Assembly (NCBI GenBank): GCA_907163075.1
Contig: CAJQTY010000001.1
Coordinates: forward strand, 1,612,001 to 1,676,000
Length of the DNA stretch: 64,000 bases
Direction of reading: 5' to 3'
Source of the DNA: an uncultured Rhodocyclaceae bacterium
GTDB taxonomy: Bacteria > Pseudomonadota > Gammaproteobacteria > Burkholderiales > Rhodocyclaceae
Below are positions 34,564-43,444 of the stretch, one piece after another. The position numbers and the translations under genes were made by a program. The notes under the pieces are model-generated. The model was given only the letters and a program-made list of their open reading frames with translations, had not been told where the DNA came from and made no database searches. How positions within the stretch are numbered: the stretch's first letter is position 1; each line of letters opens with the position of its first letter.

Positions 34564-35709
34564 TCATCGCGGCCGGGCGCGGATCGACGACGGCCCGCCC
34601 GAAACGGGGAGCCGGGTAGCGGTATCTTGCAGCGCGCCCTGATTGACGGCGTAGACGGCGATCTGCCTTTCCACGTTGAACTGGGCCAGGATGTACCGGC
34701 TGTCGGCGCTGAAGATCACGCCTTGCGCCGCTTCACCGGCGGGCAGGCGCGCGCTTTCGGCGGCGCCGTTCTCGCCGAGTGAAAACAGCAGCAGCTGGCC
34801 GTGCGGCTGGCGACCGGGATTGCTGGCAGGCAGGTTCGATCCATCCATGGCGAGCACGGCAATCCAGCGACTGTCGGGTGAAATGGCCACGCCTTCCGGG
34901 ATCGACGGCACGGTGAGATGCTGTACGGCACGGAAAGGGCGCTGCCCCAGGGAAATCAAGGTAGCGCTATCTGCGTCGCCGCAAAGGGAGCCAGGCGCCG
35001 GCGGCAGACCGCCCAGTCCGACATTGCCGACGATCGCCCATCGACCGTCACCGGAAATCTCGATCGAGTAGGGCGCCACGCCGGTGCTGATGCGCTGGAC
35101 GGGTACTTCGGCCACCTTGCCATCGGCGATATCGAGAACGGCCACTCCGTGGTCGTCGCGTAGCGTGACGAGGGCCGCCGTGCCGTCGGGGGTAATGGCG
35201 ACGCTGGCCAGGCGTTTTTCGGAAAGCTTGATTTCCTGCCGCACAGTCACGGTTTTGCGGCAGATATCCAGTACCACCAGCGTGCCGTCGGTGCACGCCA
35301 CCAGCAGCAGGTTGCCGGCGCGGTTGATGCTCAGGCCGTGCGGGTGGTGACCGATTTCCACCCTGCCGATCAGGCGCGGTGGCTGTGCTTCCAGATCAAC
35401 GACCTGGATCGTGTTTTCGAGTGCAACTCGCCGGTTGGCACGGTCGTACCGGCTGGTGGCGCCAACGATGGCCAGTCGATTGTCCGGCGTTATCATAACG
35501 GCCTGCGGCGGGCCGACAATGGAGGTGTCGACAACAACCGAGGCAACGATGCGCGGCGGGTAGTCGGTCGCGTCGATGATATCCAGCATATCCGGGGCGG
35601 CATTTTCCGGATAGGTATCGCAACCCGCCACGCGCTGATATTTCGCGTCGTTGGTCGAGGCAATCAGATCTCGTTCGTGCAGCACGTTCGTTGCCAATTC
35701 GTTCCCCAT
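34564..35709 (-). CDS. Beta-propeller YncE/lactonase-like protein
   Basis: This 381-residue protein is made of repeated beta blades with the spacing of seven-bladed lactonase-like or YncE propellers: AVMITPDNRLAIVGATS, HGLSINRAGNLLLVACTDG, SVAITPDGTAALVTLRDD, SIEISGDGRWAIVGN, GVAISPDSRWIAVLAMDG and GVIFSADSRYILAQFN. There is no signal peptide, so a cytoplasmic sugar-lactone hydrolase fits the operon with gnd and an aldolase remnant. The start at 35709 has no clear ribosome binding site. The gene contains an internal operator-like sequence at 34959-34972. Enzymatic activity is not proven by sequence. Confidence 0.75.
   Translation of the reverse strand: MGNELATNVLHERDLIASTNDAKYQRVAGCDTYPENAAPDMLDIIDATDYPPRIVASVVVDTSIVGPPQAVMITPDNRLAIVGATSRYDRANRRVALENTIQVVDLEAQPPRLIGRVEIGHHPHGLSINRAGNLLLVACTDGTLVVLDICRKTVTVRQEIKLSEKRLASVAITPDGTAALVTLRDDHGVAVLDIADGKVAEVPVQRISTGVAPYSIEISGDGRWAIVGNVGLGGLPPAPGSLCGDADSATLISLGQRPFRAVQHLTVPSIPEGVAISPDSRWIAVLAMDGSNLPASNPGRQPHGQLLLFSLGENGAAESARLPAGEAAQGVIFSADSRYILAQFNVERQIAVYAVNQGALQDTATRLPVSGGPSSIRARPR
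34959..34972. promoter_or_regulatory. Intragenic operator-like site
   Basis: AGGTAGCGCTATCT differs from the two perfect upstream operators in one base. It lies inside the lactonase-like gene, about 790 bp from the nearest operator. It may be an auxiliary site for DNA looping, or chance. Confidence 0.35.
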
Positions 35710-35750
35710 CCTGTCAATGCATGTTGCGCCTTGAGCAAACTCGTCAAGAA

Positions 35751-35764
35751 AGATAGCGCTATCT
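35751..35764. promoter_or_regulatory. LacI-type operator O1
   Basis: This is a perfect 14-bp palindrome, AGATAGCGCTATCT, with the central CG step typical of LacI-family operators, 42 bp before the lactonase-like start on the divergent side. Its twin lies exactly 90 bp away, centre to centre. Confidence 0.8.
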
Positions 35765-35782
35765 GATACTTCTTATAGATAT

Positions 35783-35810
35783 TTACGAGAAAATCATTAC
35801 CTGCTATGAT
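35783..35810 (+). promoter_or_regulatory. Putative promoter of the lacI-type gene
   Basis: TTACGA (35783-35788), a 16-base spacer and TATGAT (35805-35810) form a plausible sigma-70 promoter reading toward the regulator. Operator O2 lies about 25 bp downstream of the expected start point, so the regulator would block its own transcription. Confidence 0.4.
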
Positions 35811-35840
35811 GTTTCGAGTTGTGTTTATGTCTGCCTTACG

Positions 35841-35854
35841 GGATAGCGCTATCT
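35841..35854. promoter_or_regulatory. LacI-type operator O2
   Basis: GGATAGCGCTATCT shares the 12-bp palindrome GATAGCGCTATC with O1. The 90-bp distance (about 8.5 helical turns) between centres could allow looping across the divergent promoters. Confidence 0.78.
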
Positions 35855-35920
35855 TTACACCACGACAATTTAATTGCAAGCCCTTGTGCAAGAAAATTTG
35901 AAAAAGAATTGCAGAACCTT

Positions 35921-36943
35921 ATGCAGCGAAACGGGAAGACAGGACGCGCCACCGGCCGGCTGACGCTGAAAGACGTTGCCGCCCGCGCCGAAGTGAGTGT
36001 GATCACGGCCTCGCGCGCTTTACGCGGCGTCGGCCGCGTGGCGCCGGAGCTGGTCGCGCGCGTCAAGGACGCGGCCGCCGAATTGAACTATGTTCCCGAT
36101 CCAGCGGCGCGCGCCCTCGCCTCGTCGCACAGTTCGGCGGTCACCGTGCTGGTGCCGACGCTGAACAATCCGGCGACCGGTGATTTGCTCGAAGCCATAC
36201 ATGCCGTCCTGCTCACCGAAGGATTCCAGGTGCTGATCGGGGATACTCACTATTCCCGCGAACAGGAAGAGTATCTGCTGCGCAACTATCTTTCTTACCG
36301 GCCGCGCGGGCTGATCGTTACCGGTTTCGACCGCAACGAAGAGGCGCGAGGGCTGATCGCCAGCAGCGGCGTGCCCTGCGTGCATGTCCTGGAGCTCGCT
36401 AACACGCCCGGTGTTTACTGCGTCGGCTTGAACCAGTCCGAAGCGGGCCGCACCATGGTCAATTACCTGCTGTCGAAGGGACGCCGGCGCATTGCCTTTG
36501 TCGCCGCCGTCGATCCGCGCGCGATGCTGCGCGCCGAGGGCTACCGGCGCGCTCTGAAGGAAGCCGGCTTGTACGATCCGACGCGGGAACTCCTGAGCGC
36601 GGCGCCGGCCTCGATCCAGCTGGGGGCGAGTCTGTTCAGCGAGTTGCTGGTACGCCACCCGGACCTCGACGCCATCTTCTTTTCCAACGACGACCTGGCG
36701 CATGGCGCATTGTTCACCGCCCTGAAAATGGGAATCCGCGTTCCGGAACAGATCTCGATTGCCGGCTTCAACAACCTCCAGGAAGGCGCTTTCACCATAC
36801 CACCGCTGACCACGATCCACACCTCGCGCGCCGAGATCGGACGGCGGGCGGCCCAGATGCTCCTGGCCCTGATGCGCGGCGAGAAGGTCGACGAACCGGT
36901 GGTGGATGTCGGCTACGAACTGATCATCCGCGAAAGTGCCTGA
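35921..36943 (+). CDS. LacI-family transcriptional regulator, GntR-like
   Basis: The start is taken at ATG 35921, giving 340 residues. The N-terminal helix-turn-helix is TLKDVAARAEVSVITASRALRGVGRVAPELVARVKDAAAELNYVPDPAARALAS, with the hinge helix right after; the periplasmic-binding-protein-like effector domain follows (VTVLVPTLNNPATGDLLEAIHAVL, then DAIFFSNDDLAHGALFTALKMGIRVPEQISIAGFNN). It most resembles gluconate-type LacI repressors. It faces the TRAP/lactonase operon across two operators, so it very likely represses that operon and itself, with a sugar acid or phosphorylated product as inducer. Confidence 0.9.
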   Translation: MQRNGKTGRATGRLTLKDVAARAEVSVITASRALRGVGRVAPELVARVKDAAAELNYVPDPAARALASSHSSAVTVLVPTLNNPATGDLLEAIHAVLLTEGFQVLIGDTHYSREQEEYLLRNYLSYRPRGLIVTGFDRNEEARGLIASSGVPCVHVLELANTPGVYCVGLNQSEAGRTMVNYLLSKGRRRIAFVAAVDPRAMLRAEGYRRALKEAGLYDPTRELLSAAPASIQLGASLFSELLVRHPDLDAIFFSNDDLAHGALFTALKMGIRVPEQISIAGFNNLQEGAFTIPPLTTIHTSRAEIGRRAAQMLLALMRGEKVDEPVVDVGYELIIRESA

Positions 36944-37403
36944 GCGGGAGGCAGGATGCGTAAGCCTATTAGCCGCGCGGTAAAACCGACCCACACCATC
37001 AACCGCGGTTTGCCCCATGAAGCTTGGCATTGTCGGTACCCGACCGAGCCGGAATGAAAACCGAAGTTTGCCTGATTGCAGGGGTCTACCATTCACGGCA
37101 CCAAACAAATCGAATACAGCGCGTCCTGCGGAGCCGTATCTTATTGCCATTGTCTTGACTCGGTCTTTTCACACAGCCGTGACCCGCTCCGGCCAGTAGC
37201 GCCGACGCTGCTCAAGCAGCTAGCGGCGTGAGGCTAGCCAAGCCTTCCGAATCGCGGATTCCAAGCAAGCGCGTTAGCGCGACAGTTGAGTACGGGCCAC
37301 ACGTTCCAACCTTGGTGGAGCTTGCTGAGTCAGGCAGTCTGGACTGAGAAATCAGGACTTTCCAACCTCAGAATGCAACTAGCCGATTTTATTTGTCCGG
37401 GGA
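36944..37403. other. Intergenic region with stem-loops
   Basis: There is no supported gene. A hairpin-prone segment at about 37199-37231 (GCGCCGACGCTGCTCAAGC with its complement) follows the regulator at a distance and is not tRNA-like. The region lies between the lacI-type gene and the convergent cca gene and may hold terminators. Confidence 0.3.
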
Positions 37404-38624
37404 TCAGTCCGGAAGCGACAAGACCTGCCGAACGGCAGCCACCCGGGCTTCGTGCAGGCGCTCGGGAATCTGCGCCGGGTCGCGGCAACTGCGGGCAATC
37501 GCCGCCGCATCCATGGCCCGGATCGCCGCCAGCGCCTTCAGGAAGAGATCAGGCGATGGAATCGGCTTTTCTGCCCACCCCAGGCGACCATGGTAGTCGC
37601 TGTCGCATGCCGCCAGGAGTTGTTCGAAGCGTTGCGGGCGACGCAGCGCATCGGTGCGCTCGAGCAGCTTGACGACCGTTGCCGCGCGCAGATCGGGCCC
37701 GCGGCGAATGTCGCCGTGATAACGAGCCACCAGCAGCGCCAGGTCGCGGCAATCGGCCGGGGCTTTGAGTTGTGCGCATACGGCGTCAACCAGCCTGACG
37801 CTGCGTGCCTCGTGCCCCGGATGACGCGGCAGGTCGGTCGCCGGCGTCAGCCCCTTGCCGAGGTCGTGCAGCAGCACGGCGAAGCGCACCGGCAAGGCGT
37901 ATCCGCGCTGCGCCGAGTGATCGAGCGCCATCATGACATGCACGCCAGTGTCGACTTCCGGGTGGTAGTCGGCGCGCTGCGGCACGCCGAACAGGCGATC
38001 GACATCGGGCAGCAGGCGCGCCAGGGCGCCGCATTCGCGCAACACTTCGATCATGCGCGACGGCCGGGCTTCCATCAAACCCCTGGCCAGTTCCTGCCAG
38101 ACCCGCTCTGCCACCAGGTGATCGACTTCGCCGCTGTCCACCATCTGGCGCATCAGTTCGACGGTTTCCGGGGCGACGGAAAAATCGGTAAAACGCGCGG
38201 CAAAACGGGCGACGCGCAGAATGCGCACCGGATCCTCAACGAAGGCCGGGCCCACGTGGCGGAGCAGACGCGCCTCGATGTCACCGCGGCCGTTGAACGG
38301 ATCGGTCAACGTACCGTCGTCGGCGCGCGCGATGGCGTTGATGGTCAGGTCGCGCCGCGCCAGATCCTCGACGAGGCCGACTTCGCGTGCGGAATTAAAG
38401 GAAAACCCCTTGTACCCGCGCCCCGCCTTGCGCTCCGTTCGTGCCAGAGCGTACTCCTCGTGCGTTATCGGATGCAGGAAAACCGGGAAGTCCTTGCCGA
38501 CCGGCTTGAAGCCCCTGGCCAGCATTTCCTCGGGTGAGGCGCCGACGACGACGTAGTCGCGATCCTGCACCGGCAAGCCAAGCAACTCGTCGCGGACAGC
38601 GCCGCCGACCATGAAGATCTGCAT
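37404..38624 (-). CDS. cca: CCA-adding tRNA nucleotidyltransferase with HD domain
   Basis: This 406-residue enzyme adds or repairs the CCA end of tRNAs. The N-terminal nucleotidyltransferase motif is MVGGAVRDELLG with the metal-binding DRDYVVVG; then come RRDLTINAIA, the RNA-recognition VRILRVARFAARF and an HD-type phosphohydrolase domain (GVHVMMALDHSAQ, then VLLHDLGKGLTP). This is the gammaproteobacterial/betaproteobacterial type with phosphatase activity. The start is ATG 38624; the longer open frame upstream lacks similarity. It overlaps nothing and is followed by GST in the upstream direction. Confidence 0.95.
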   Translation of the reverse strand: MQIFMVGGAVRDELLGLPVQDRDYVVVGASPEEMLARGFKPVGKDFPVFLHPITHEEYALARTERKAGRGYKGFSFNSAREVGLVEDLARRDLTINAIARADDGTLTDPFNGRGDIEARLLRHVGPAFVEDPVRILRVARFAARFTDFSVAPETVELMRQMVDSGEVDHLVAERVWQELARGLMEARPSRMIEVLRECGALARLLPDVDRLFGVPQRADYHPEVDTGVHVMMALDHSAQRGYALPVRFAVLLHDLGKGLTPATDLPRHPGHEARSVRLVDAVCAQLKAPADCRDLALLVARYHGDIRRGPDLRAATVVKLLERTDALRRPQRFEQLLAACDSDYHGRLGWAEKPIPSPDLFLKALAAIRAMDAAAIARSCRDPAQIPERLHEARVAAVRQVLSLPD

Positions 38625-38644
38625 GGTGCGCGGAAGATGAAGGG

Positions 38645-39268
38645 CTACTTGGCTTTTTCGGCCAGGGCTACGGCGCGCCATTCCTGCATGGCGGGCAGGG
38701 CAACCATGGTTTCGACCCAGGCGCGCGATGCCGGCGGCAAATCCACCGCATAAGTCAGGAAACGCCAGGCAAGAGGAGCGAACATTGCGTCGGCAACCGA
38801 AAACGTACCGAACAGAAAGGGGCCAGCGGCCGCGAAACGGCTGCGGCAGCTTTCCCAGATGTCCACGACGCGGGCAACATCGGCCATCACCTCGGCACCG
38901 CGCCCATCGAAAGGCTTCGACGCGCTGATTTCCATCGGCATCGCTCGGCGCAGGGCGCTGAACCCGGAATGCATCTCGGCACTTATCGAGCGCGCCTCGG
39001 CACGCACCTTTCGCTGCGCCGGCCACAGGGAGGGCGACTTTTCGGCAATGTACTCGCAGATGGCCAGCGAATCCCAGACCACCGTAGCGCCGTCAATCAG
39101 GCAAGGCACCTTGCCCGAGGGCGAATACTTGAATATCTCGGCCTTGGTCCCTGGTTCGCTCAGCCGGACGTTGACTTCCTCGAACGGCAATCCGACCTGC
39201 TTCATCGCCAGCCAGGGACGCAGGCTCCAGGATGAATAATTACGGTCACCGATGACCAGTTTCAACAT
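38645..39268 (-). CDS. Glutathione S-transferase family protein
   Basis: This 207-residue protein has an N-terminal thioredoxin-like GST domain (LVIGDRNYSSWSLRPWLAMKQVGLPFEE, then SPSGKVPCLIDGATVVWDSLAICEYIAE, with the cis-Pro of VPCL and the glutathione-binding DS) and an all-helical C-terminal domain ending at residue 207. The SSWS segment carries the catalytic Ser. ATG 39268 is preceded by GAGGA with a 7-base spacer and replaces the longer start. It lies next to cca and the NDUFA9-like gene. Substrate unknown. Confidence 0.9.
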   Translation of the reverse strand: MLKLVIGDRNYSSWSLRPWLAMKQVGLPFEEVNVRLSEPGTKAEIFKYSPSGKVPCLIDGATVVWDSLAICEYIAEKSPSLWPAQRKVRAEARSISAEMHSGFSALRRAMPMEISASKPFDGRGAEVMADVARVVDIWESCRSRFAAAGPFLFGTFSVADAMFAPLAWRFLTYAVDLPPASRAWVETMVALPAMQEWRAVALAEKAK

Positions 39269-39327
39269 GACGCGATCCTCGCCTTTTATTATTCGTGATT
39301 TCAACAACATTCAGGACACGGTCCTGC

Positions 39328-40287
39328 TCAACGACTCGCGCGGCAACGATAGCCATCCAGGCGACGCTTCAGCGTGAACGCGGCGAGATAACCGGGCGCC
39401 ACGGCTTCCAGCGACTGGGGATGCCAGCCTGGAAAATTGCGGCGGCCATCGGTAACGCTATCAACCTGCATTGAGCGCAGGTTGTCCGGCGACATCGGAG
39501 GATTGGGCAGCAAACTCAGCACACGCGCCTGCAGATAGGCCAGGGCATCCGGCAACTCGATCACCGGACGCTGTCGACCGATAAGTTCGCCGGTGTAATC
39601 GACCAGTTGGCGCAGGGTGTAGACCGCCGGACCGCATAACTCGTAGGTCTGGCCGAAAGTGGCACGGTCGCTCAGGCAGGCGACGAAGGCATCGGCCACA
39701 TCACCGACATGGACCGGCTGAAAGCGTGCCGAAGCACCGCCCAGCGGCAGGACGGGAAAGAACCGGAGCAGGGAGGCAAAGGTGTTCAGGAAGGAATCGT
39801 CGGGCCCGAAGATGACCGAGGGGCGGAACAGGGTGACATCCAGTTCGTTTGCCGCGCCAAGCACCGCCGCTTCGCCCGCCGCCTTCGACCGCAGGTAGGC
39901 CGATGGCGCATCGACCGCCGCCTTGAGCGCACTCATATGTACCAGGCGGCGCACGCCGGACTGTTTCATGCAGGCGACGATCTTCTTCGGCAACTCGGCA
40001 TGCGCCGCGGCAAAGCGCTTGCCGTAGGGCTTGCTGGAGTCGCCGTCGTGCAGGATACCGACCAGATTGATCACCGCATCGACGCCGTCCATCAGTGAAG
40101 TCAGCACCTGCGTGTCGTGAATATCGGCCTCGACCGTATAGACCGTCGGCAGCAGAATCAGCTTCTTGCAGTGGTCGCGATGGCGCGTCGGGATGGTGAC
40201 GCGCATGCCAAGCTCGGAAAGCCGGTTGGCAATCCAGCCACCCACGAAACCACTTCCCCCGATCAACAGTACTTTCTTGATGTCCAT
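39328..40287 (-). CDS. Complex I NDUFA9-like NAD(P)-binding protein
   Basis: This 319-residue extended SDR protein has VLLIGGSGFVGGWIANRLSELG at the N terminus (Gly-rich NAD(P) motif) and later VINLVGILHDG, VRRLVHMSALKA, the active-site-like YLRSKAAGE and DVTLFRPSVIFGP. This matches the complex I NDUFA9 subunit family widely kept in betaproteobacteria, and it is probably a quinone- or lipid-related reductase rather than a respiratory subunit. The start is ATG 40287. It is followed by GST and cca on the same strand and preceded by slt. Confidence 0.88.
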   Translation of the reverse strand: MDIKKVLLIGGSGFVGGWIANRLSELGMRVTIPTRHRDHCKKLILLPTVYTVEADIHDTQVLTSLMDGVDAVINLVGILHDGDSSKPYGKRFAAAHAELPKKIVACMKQSGVRRLVHMSALKAAVDAPSAYLRSKAAGEAAVLGAANELDVTLFRPSVIFGPDDSFLNTFASLLRFFPVLPLGGASARFQPVHVGDVADAFVACLSDRATFGQTYELCGPAVYTLRQLVDYTGELIGRQRPVIELPDALAYLQARVLSLLPNPPMSPDNLRSMQVDSVTDGRRNFPGWHPQSLEAVAPGYLAAFTLKRRLDGYRCRASR

Positions 40288-40324
40288 GGCGCCCTGACGA
40301 TGAATTAGTATCGAAAGAGCGATT

Positions 40325-42268
40325 TTACGGCAATTCCTCAGCCTTTGGATCAAGACTCGTACGCGGCCCGATGATGCCAAGCCGATTCTTGATCGACTGC
40401 GGTTTTCCGTCGAACAGCGCCGAATAATAGACCGAGTTGCTCATCACTTTCTTGACGTAGTCGCGCGTTTCGCTGAACGGAATGGTCTCGGCATAGACCG
40501 CTCCTTCCAGCGCCAGATCGCCGCGCCACTTGCGAGCGCGGCCGGGGCCGGCGTTGTACGCCGCCGAGGCCAGCACCGGGTGATTGTCGAGGCTCTCCAT
40601 CACCAGCCGCATGTAGGTGGTGCCCAGCAGCACGTTGATGTCGGTGTCGTTCACCTGCCCCTGGTGAAAATCCTTGAGGCCGATCTTCCTGGCCACCCAC
40701 TTCGCTGTTGCCGGCATCAACTGCATCAGGCCGGACGCACCGACTGTCGACTTGGCGTTGGTCACGAAACGGCTCTCCTGGCGCATCAGGCCGTAGACCC
40801 AGGCATCATCCAACGCCTGGCTCTTGGCGACCGGACGCACCTGGTCGCTGTACGGCGAGAGGTAGCGCAGCGAATAGTCGTGCTCGTTCTTGGTACGGTC
40901 TGCCGCGGCGATGGCGCGATCGTAGATGCCGGCGCGCTGGGCAATATCCGACGCCGCCAGCAACTCGCGATCGCTCATACCGCGCAGCGCCCAGTTCCAT
41001 TCCTTGACGCCTTCGCTGCGCAGGTCGACGCGAAACAGCGCGAGCGAGCGCTGCACGCCTGGATTGGCGGCGACGCGGGCTTTTTCCTCGGGCGTCGGCG
41101 AAACCGCCCGCGGCGGCGGCGTTATCGGCCGGTCGAGTTCGTCGTCGGCGAGATTGCCATAGAAATTCGGCTGACCGGCAATTTTGGCGAACAGCGCATC
41201 GGCGTCTCCGAGCCGGCCGCCAGCCCGGTAGGCACGCCCCAGCCAGTATACCCAGGCCGGCTGCTCGGCGAGCGCCGGCGACATCCGTTCGATCGTCGTG
41301 CGCACGGCACCCCAGTCCTGCGCGCGCAGGGCGGCACGCACCTTCCACTGCGCCACCTCGTCGGACAGCGGCGCGTTGCCGGCATGGCGATACCACTCCA
41401 GCGCTTCGGGCATGTGCCGCTGTGCCGCCTGCCAGCCGATCTGCCCCCAGGCCCAGGCTTTTTCGCCGTTCTGCAATTGGCTTTCGATACGGCCCAGCTG
41501 TTCCGCCGCCATGCGCGGATCGTTACGCGCGACGCGGCTGATGGCCAGCGCCGCCAGTTCGCGCTGCATGCGGCTGAGGCCGGCAGCGCTGGGCAGCTTG
41601 ACCAGCCACGGCAGCGGCGTATCGCTGACCGCCTGCGCGAGGCGGGCATCCGGCGTCTGGCTGGGCGGCAGATAGTTCATGCTGTAGCGCCCGGCCGCCG
41701 TGCGGTTGGCCTCGAACTGGGCACGGATGCGCGCCCAGACCTGGTCGCCGAGCACGCGCTTTTCGAGGATCAGTGCTTCGAGCACCGGATAGCAGGAAAC
41801 GGGAGGTTCGATCAGACTCAGCCAGAGCGGCAAGGCCTCGGCCAGCATGCTCGCGTCGCCGCGCAGTCGTCGGCTTTGCAAGGCATAGCATGACAATTCC
41901 TGGTCCGGTTGCACGAGTTGCGGGTACTCGGCGTCGAACTCGGCCCACTGCTGTTTCTTGCCCAACTGCCTGAGCCAGTCGCCACGCAGCTTCTCGGCGA
42001 TGTAGCTTTTCTCGTGACGGGCCAGGAAAGCCCTGATCGTCGCCGGATCGGTGATGTTCAGATCGAGCAGCAGTCCCCAGTATTCGACATAGGCTTCAAG
42101 TTCGTAGCCCTGCAAATCGGGAGCGACGCGCTCAAGCTTGGCGCGATCGCCTGCGCGGGCCGCATCGCGCGCCGCCAGAAACCGCTCGTCGGCCACTGTC
42201 GCCGCAGCCGCCAGATGCCCCGCCAAGAGCGACAGCGCGAGCAGAAAAACTCTGAAACAAAACTTCAT
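40325..42268 (-). CDS. slt: Soluble lytic murein transglycosylase
   Basis: This 647-residue exported enzyme cleaves the MurNAc-GlcNAc bond in peptidoglycan. A signal peptide (FRVFLLALSLLAGHLAAAA) is followed by a long superhelical region of TPR-like helices (about residues 40-470) and a C-terminal SLT domain: VYGLMRQESRFVTNAKSTVGASGLMQLMPATA, whose Glu is catalytic, then LGTTYMR and SAAYNAGPGRARKWR. The start is ATG 42268. It is divergent from the 5-formyl-THF cyclo-ligase gene with 43 bp between. Length matches the family (about 620-650). Confidence 0.93.
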   Translation of the reverse strand: MKFCFRVFLLALSLLAGHLAAAATVADERFLAARDAARAGDRAKLERVAPDLQGYELEAYVEYWGLLLDLNITDPATIRAFLARHEKSYIAEKLRGDWLRQLGKKQQWAEFDAEYPQLVQPDQELSCYALQSRRLRGDASMLAEALPLWLSLIEPPVSCYPVLEALILEKRVLGDQVWARIRAQFEANRTAAGRYSMNYLPPSQTPDARLAQAVSDTPLPWLVKLPSAAGLSRMQRELAALAISRVARNDPRMAAEQLGRIESQLQNGEKAWAWGQIGWQAAQRHMPEALEWYRHAGNAPLSDEVAQWKVRAALRAQDWGAVRTTIERMSPALAEQPAWVYWLGRAYRAGGRLGDADALFAKIAGQPNFYGNLADDELDRPITPPPRAVSPTPEEKARVAANPGVQRSLALFRVDLRSEGVKEWNWALRGMSDRELLAASDIAQRAGIYDRAIAAADRTKNEHDYSLRYLSPYSDQVRPVAKSQALDDAWVYGLMRQESRFVTNAKSTVGASGLMQLMPATAKWVARKIGLKDFHQGQVNDTDINVLLGTTYMRLVMESLDNHPVLASAAYNAGPGRARKWRGDLALEGAVYAETIPFSETRDYVKKVMSNSVYYSALFDGKPQSIKNRLGIIGPRTSLDPKAEELP

Positions 42269-42311
42269 GATAAGCTGGAATCCCTGTAAACACAGCCTTT
42301 CAGCATACCAC

Positions 42312-42938
42312 ATGAGCGACGGCCCGATGCCGGAAACAATTCCCGAAAAGCGTGCCGGGGCGCGCGCGCGCGATCGGCAGCTACTGCGCCGGCAGTCTAT
42401 CGAGCGTCGTCTGGCCCTGTCGGCCGAGGATTGGGCAAGGCTTTCGCAGAAGGTCTGCGAACACCTGCGCCGCAACTTTCCGCAGCTGGCAGGAATGCGC
42501 GTCGGTTTCTGCTGGCCGGTCAAGAACGAAGCGGACCTGCGCCCGCTGATGCGCTCGTGGATTGAATCCGGCAACCCTGGGTTCACGGCCCTGCTGCCGG
42601 TTGTCGTGAGCACCGACGAAGCCCTCGCTTTCCGCGCGTGGACGCCGGAGAGCCCGATGGTGAACGACCGCTATGGCATCCCGACGCCGGCCAGTGGCGA
42701 ATTTCTGGTTCCGCAAGCCCTGTTGCTCCCGGTCAACGCCTTCGACGCCGCCGGCTACCGCATCGGTTACGGCGGCGGCTTCTTCGACCGCACCCTGGCC
42801 GCGCTCAAGCCGGCGCCACTGTGCATCGGCGTCGGCTATGAACTGGCTCGTGTCGATTCAATCCACCCGCAAGCGCACGATGTCCGGCTCGACGCCGTGG
42901 TCAGCGAAGCCGGCGTTTTCCGGCCCACCCGCGGCTGA
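42312..42938 (+). CDS. ygfA: 5-formyltetrahydrofolate cyclo-ligase
   Basis: This 208-residue enzyme turns 5-formyl-THF into 5,10-methenyl-THF using ATP. The N terminus has the basic RARDRQLLRRQSIERRLAL, followed by VGFCWPVKNEADLRPLM and RYGIPTP. The family signature is ALLLPVNAFDAAGYRIGYGGGFFDRTLA, including the ATP-binding YRIGYGGG. The start is ATG 42312; the open frame further upstream is the shadow of slt. The C terminus LDAVVSEAGVFRP is typical. Confidence 0.93.
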   Translation: MSDGPMPETIPEKRAGARARDRQLLRRQSIERRLALSAEDWARLSQKVCEHLRRNFPQLAGMRVGFCWPVKNEADLRPLMRSWIESGNPGFTALLPVVVSTDEALAFRAWTPESPMVNDRYGIPTPASGEFLVPQALLLPVNAFDAAGYRIGYGGGFFDRTLAALKPAPLCIGVGYELARVDSIHPQAHDVRLDAVVSEAGVFRPTRG

Positions 42939-42954
42939 GCGCGCGTTGGCCGCG

Positions 42955-42974
42955 GCGCTGGCCACCGCCAGCGC
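42955..42974. terminator. Hairpin between convergent genes
   Basis: This is a perfect 8-bp stem GCGCTGGC/GCCAGCGC with a 4-base loop, placed between the 3' ends of the cyclo-ligase and oadG genes. It has no T-tract, so it may be a bidirectional Rho-independent-like pause or simply an mRNA stabiliser. Confidence 0.4.
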
Positions 42975-42984
42975 TCGCCGGGAG

Positions 42985-43353
42985 TTAACGCGTGGTGTGC
43001 GAACCGTGCTGGGCAATCCGTCCTTCCGCGACCCAGGACGAGCGGCTCGACGAAGGCTGGATGTTGATGATGCGATGCGGTGCACCGTCCATGACGGCAA
43101 AAACCGCAGCAGCAATCGCCGCGATCTCGTCAGGAGGATTGTTGGCCGCCACCGGGGCCGATGGGTCGTGGGCGGCGTGTTTGCCGCCTTGAGCGCCTGC
43201 CGCCGTGGCCTTGAACAATAGCGCCACCCGGTTGAGCAGGGGAAACATCGAGAGCACGACCCCAATGCCGCTGATGATCAAAAAGCTGAGAAAGAAGTCA
43301 ATGACGCTGACGATCAGAGCGCCTTGGAGCGTATCGGGAACTATCGCGGTCAT
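42985..43353 (-). CDS. oadG: Decarboxylase sodium pump gamma subunit
   Basis: This is a 122-residue small membrane subunit. One N-terminal helix (VSVIDFFLSFLIISGIGVVL, then SMFPLLNRVALLF) is followed by a flexible Ala/Pro linker and a C-terminal segment (APHRIINIQ, then SSWVAEGRIAQHGSH), the layout of OadG/MmdC-type subunits that stabilise the membrane complex. It lies 91 bp downstream of the beta subunit. The order beta then gamma with no adjacent alpha subunit is unusual; the alpha (carboxyltransferase/biotin) gene must lie elsewhere or be borrowed. Confidence 0.8.
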   Translation of the reverse strand: MTAIVPDTLQGALIVSVIDFFLSFLIISGIGVVLSMFPLLNRVALLFKATAAGAQGGKHAAHDPSAPVAANNPPDEIAAIAAAVFAVMDGAPHRIINIQPSSSRSSWVAEGRIAQHGSHTTR

Positions 43354-43444
43354 GGCTGCCTCGCCTCAACGGTTAGGGTAAACGCCCGGACATCGGGAGA
43401 TGCGGTGGCGGCTGAAATAATGGTGGAAATCACGCATTTCATGC

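Noticed and set aside
34513-34782. Plus-strand ORF overlapping the 3' end of the lactonase-like gene
   Set aside because: It is the complement of a well-supported beta-propeller gene and encodes a low-complexity product.
37199-37231. tRNA-like or small RNA gene
   Set aside because: Only one GC-rich stem; no cloverleaf arms, anticodon or CCA end.
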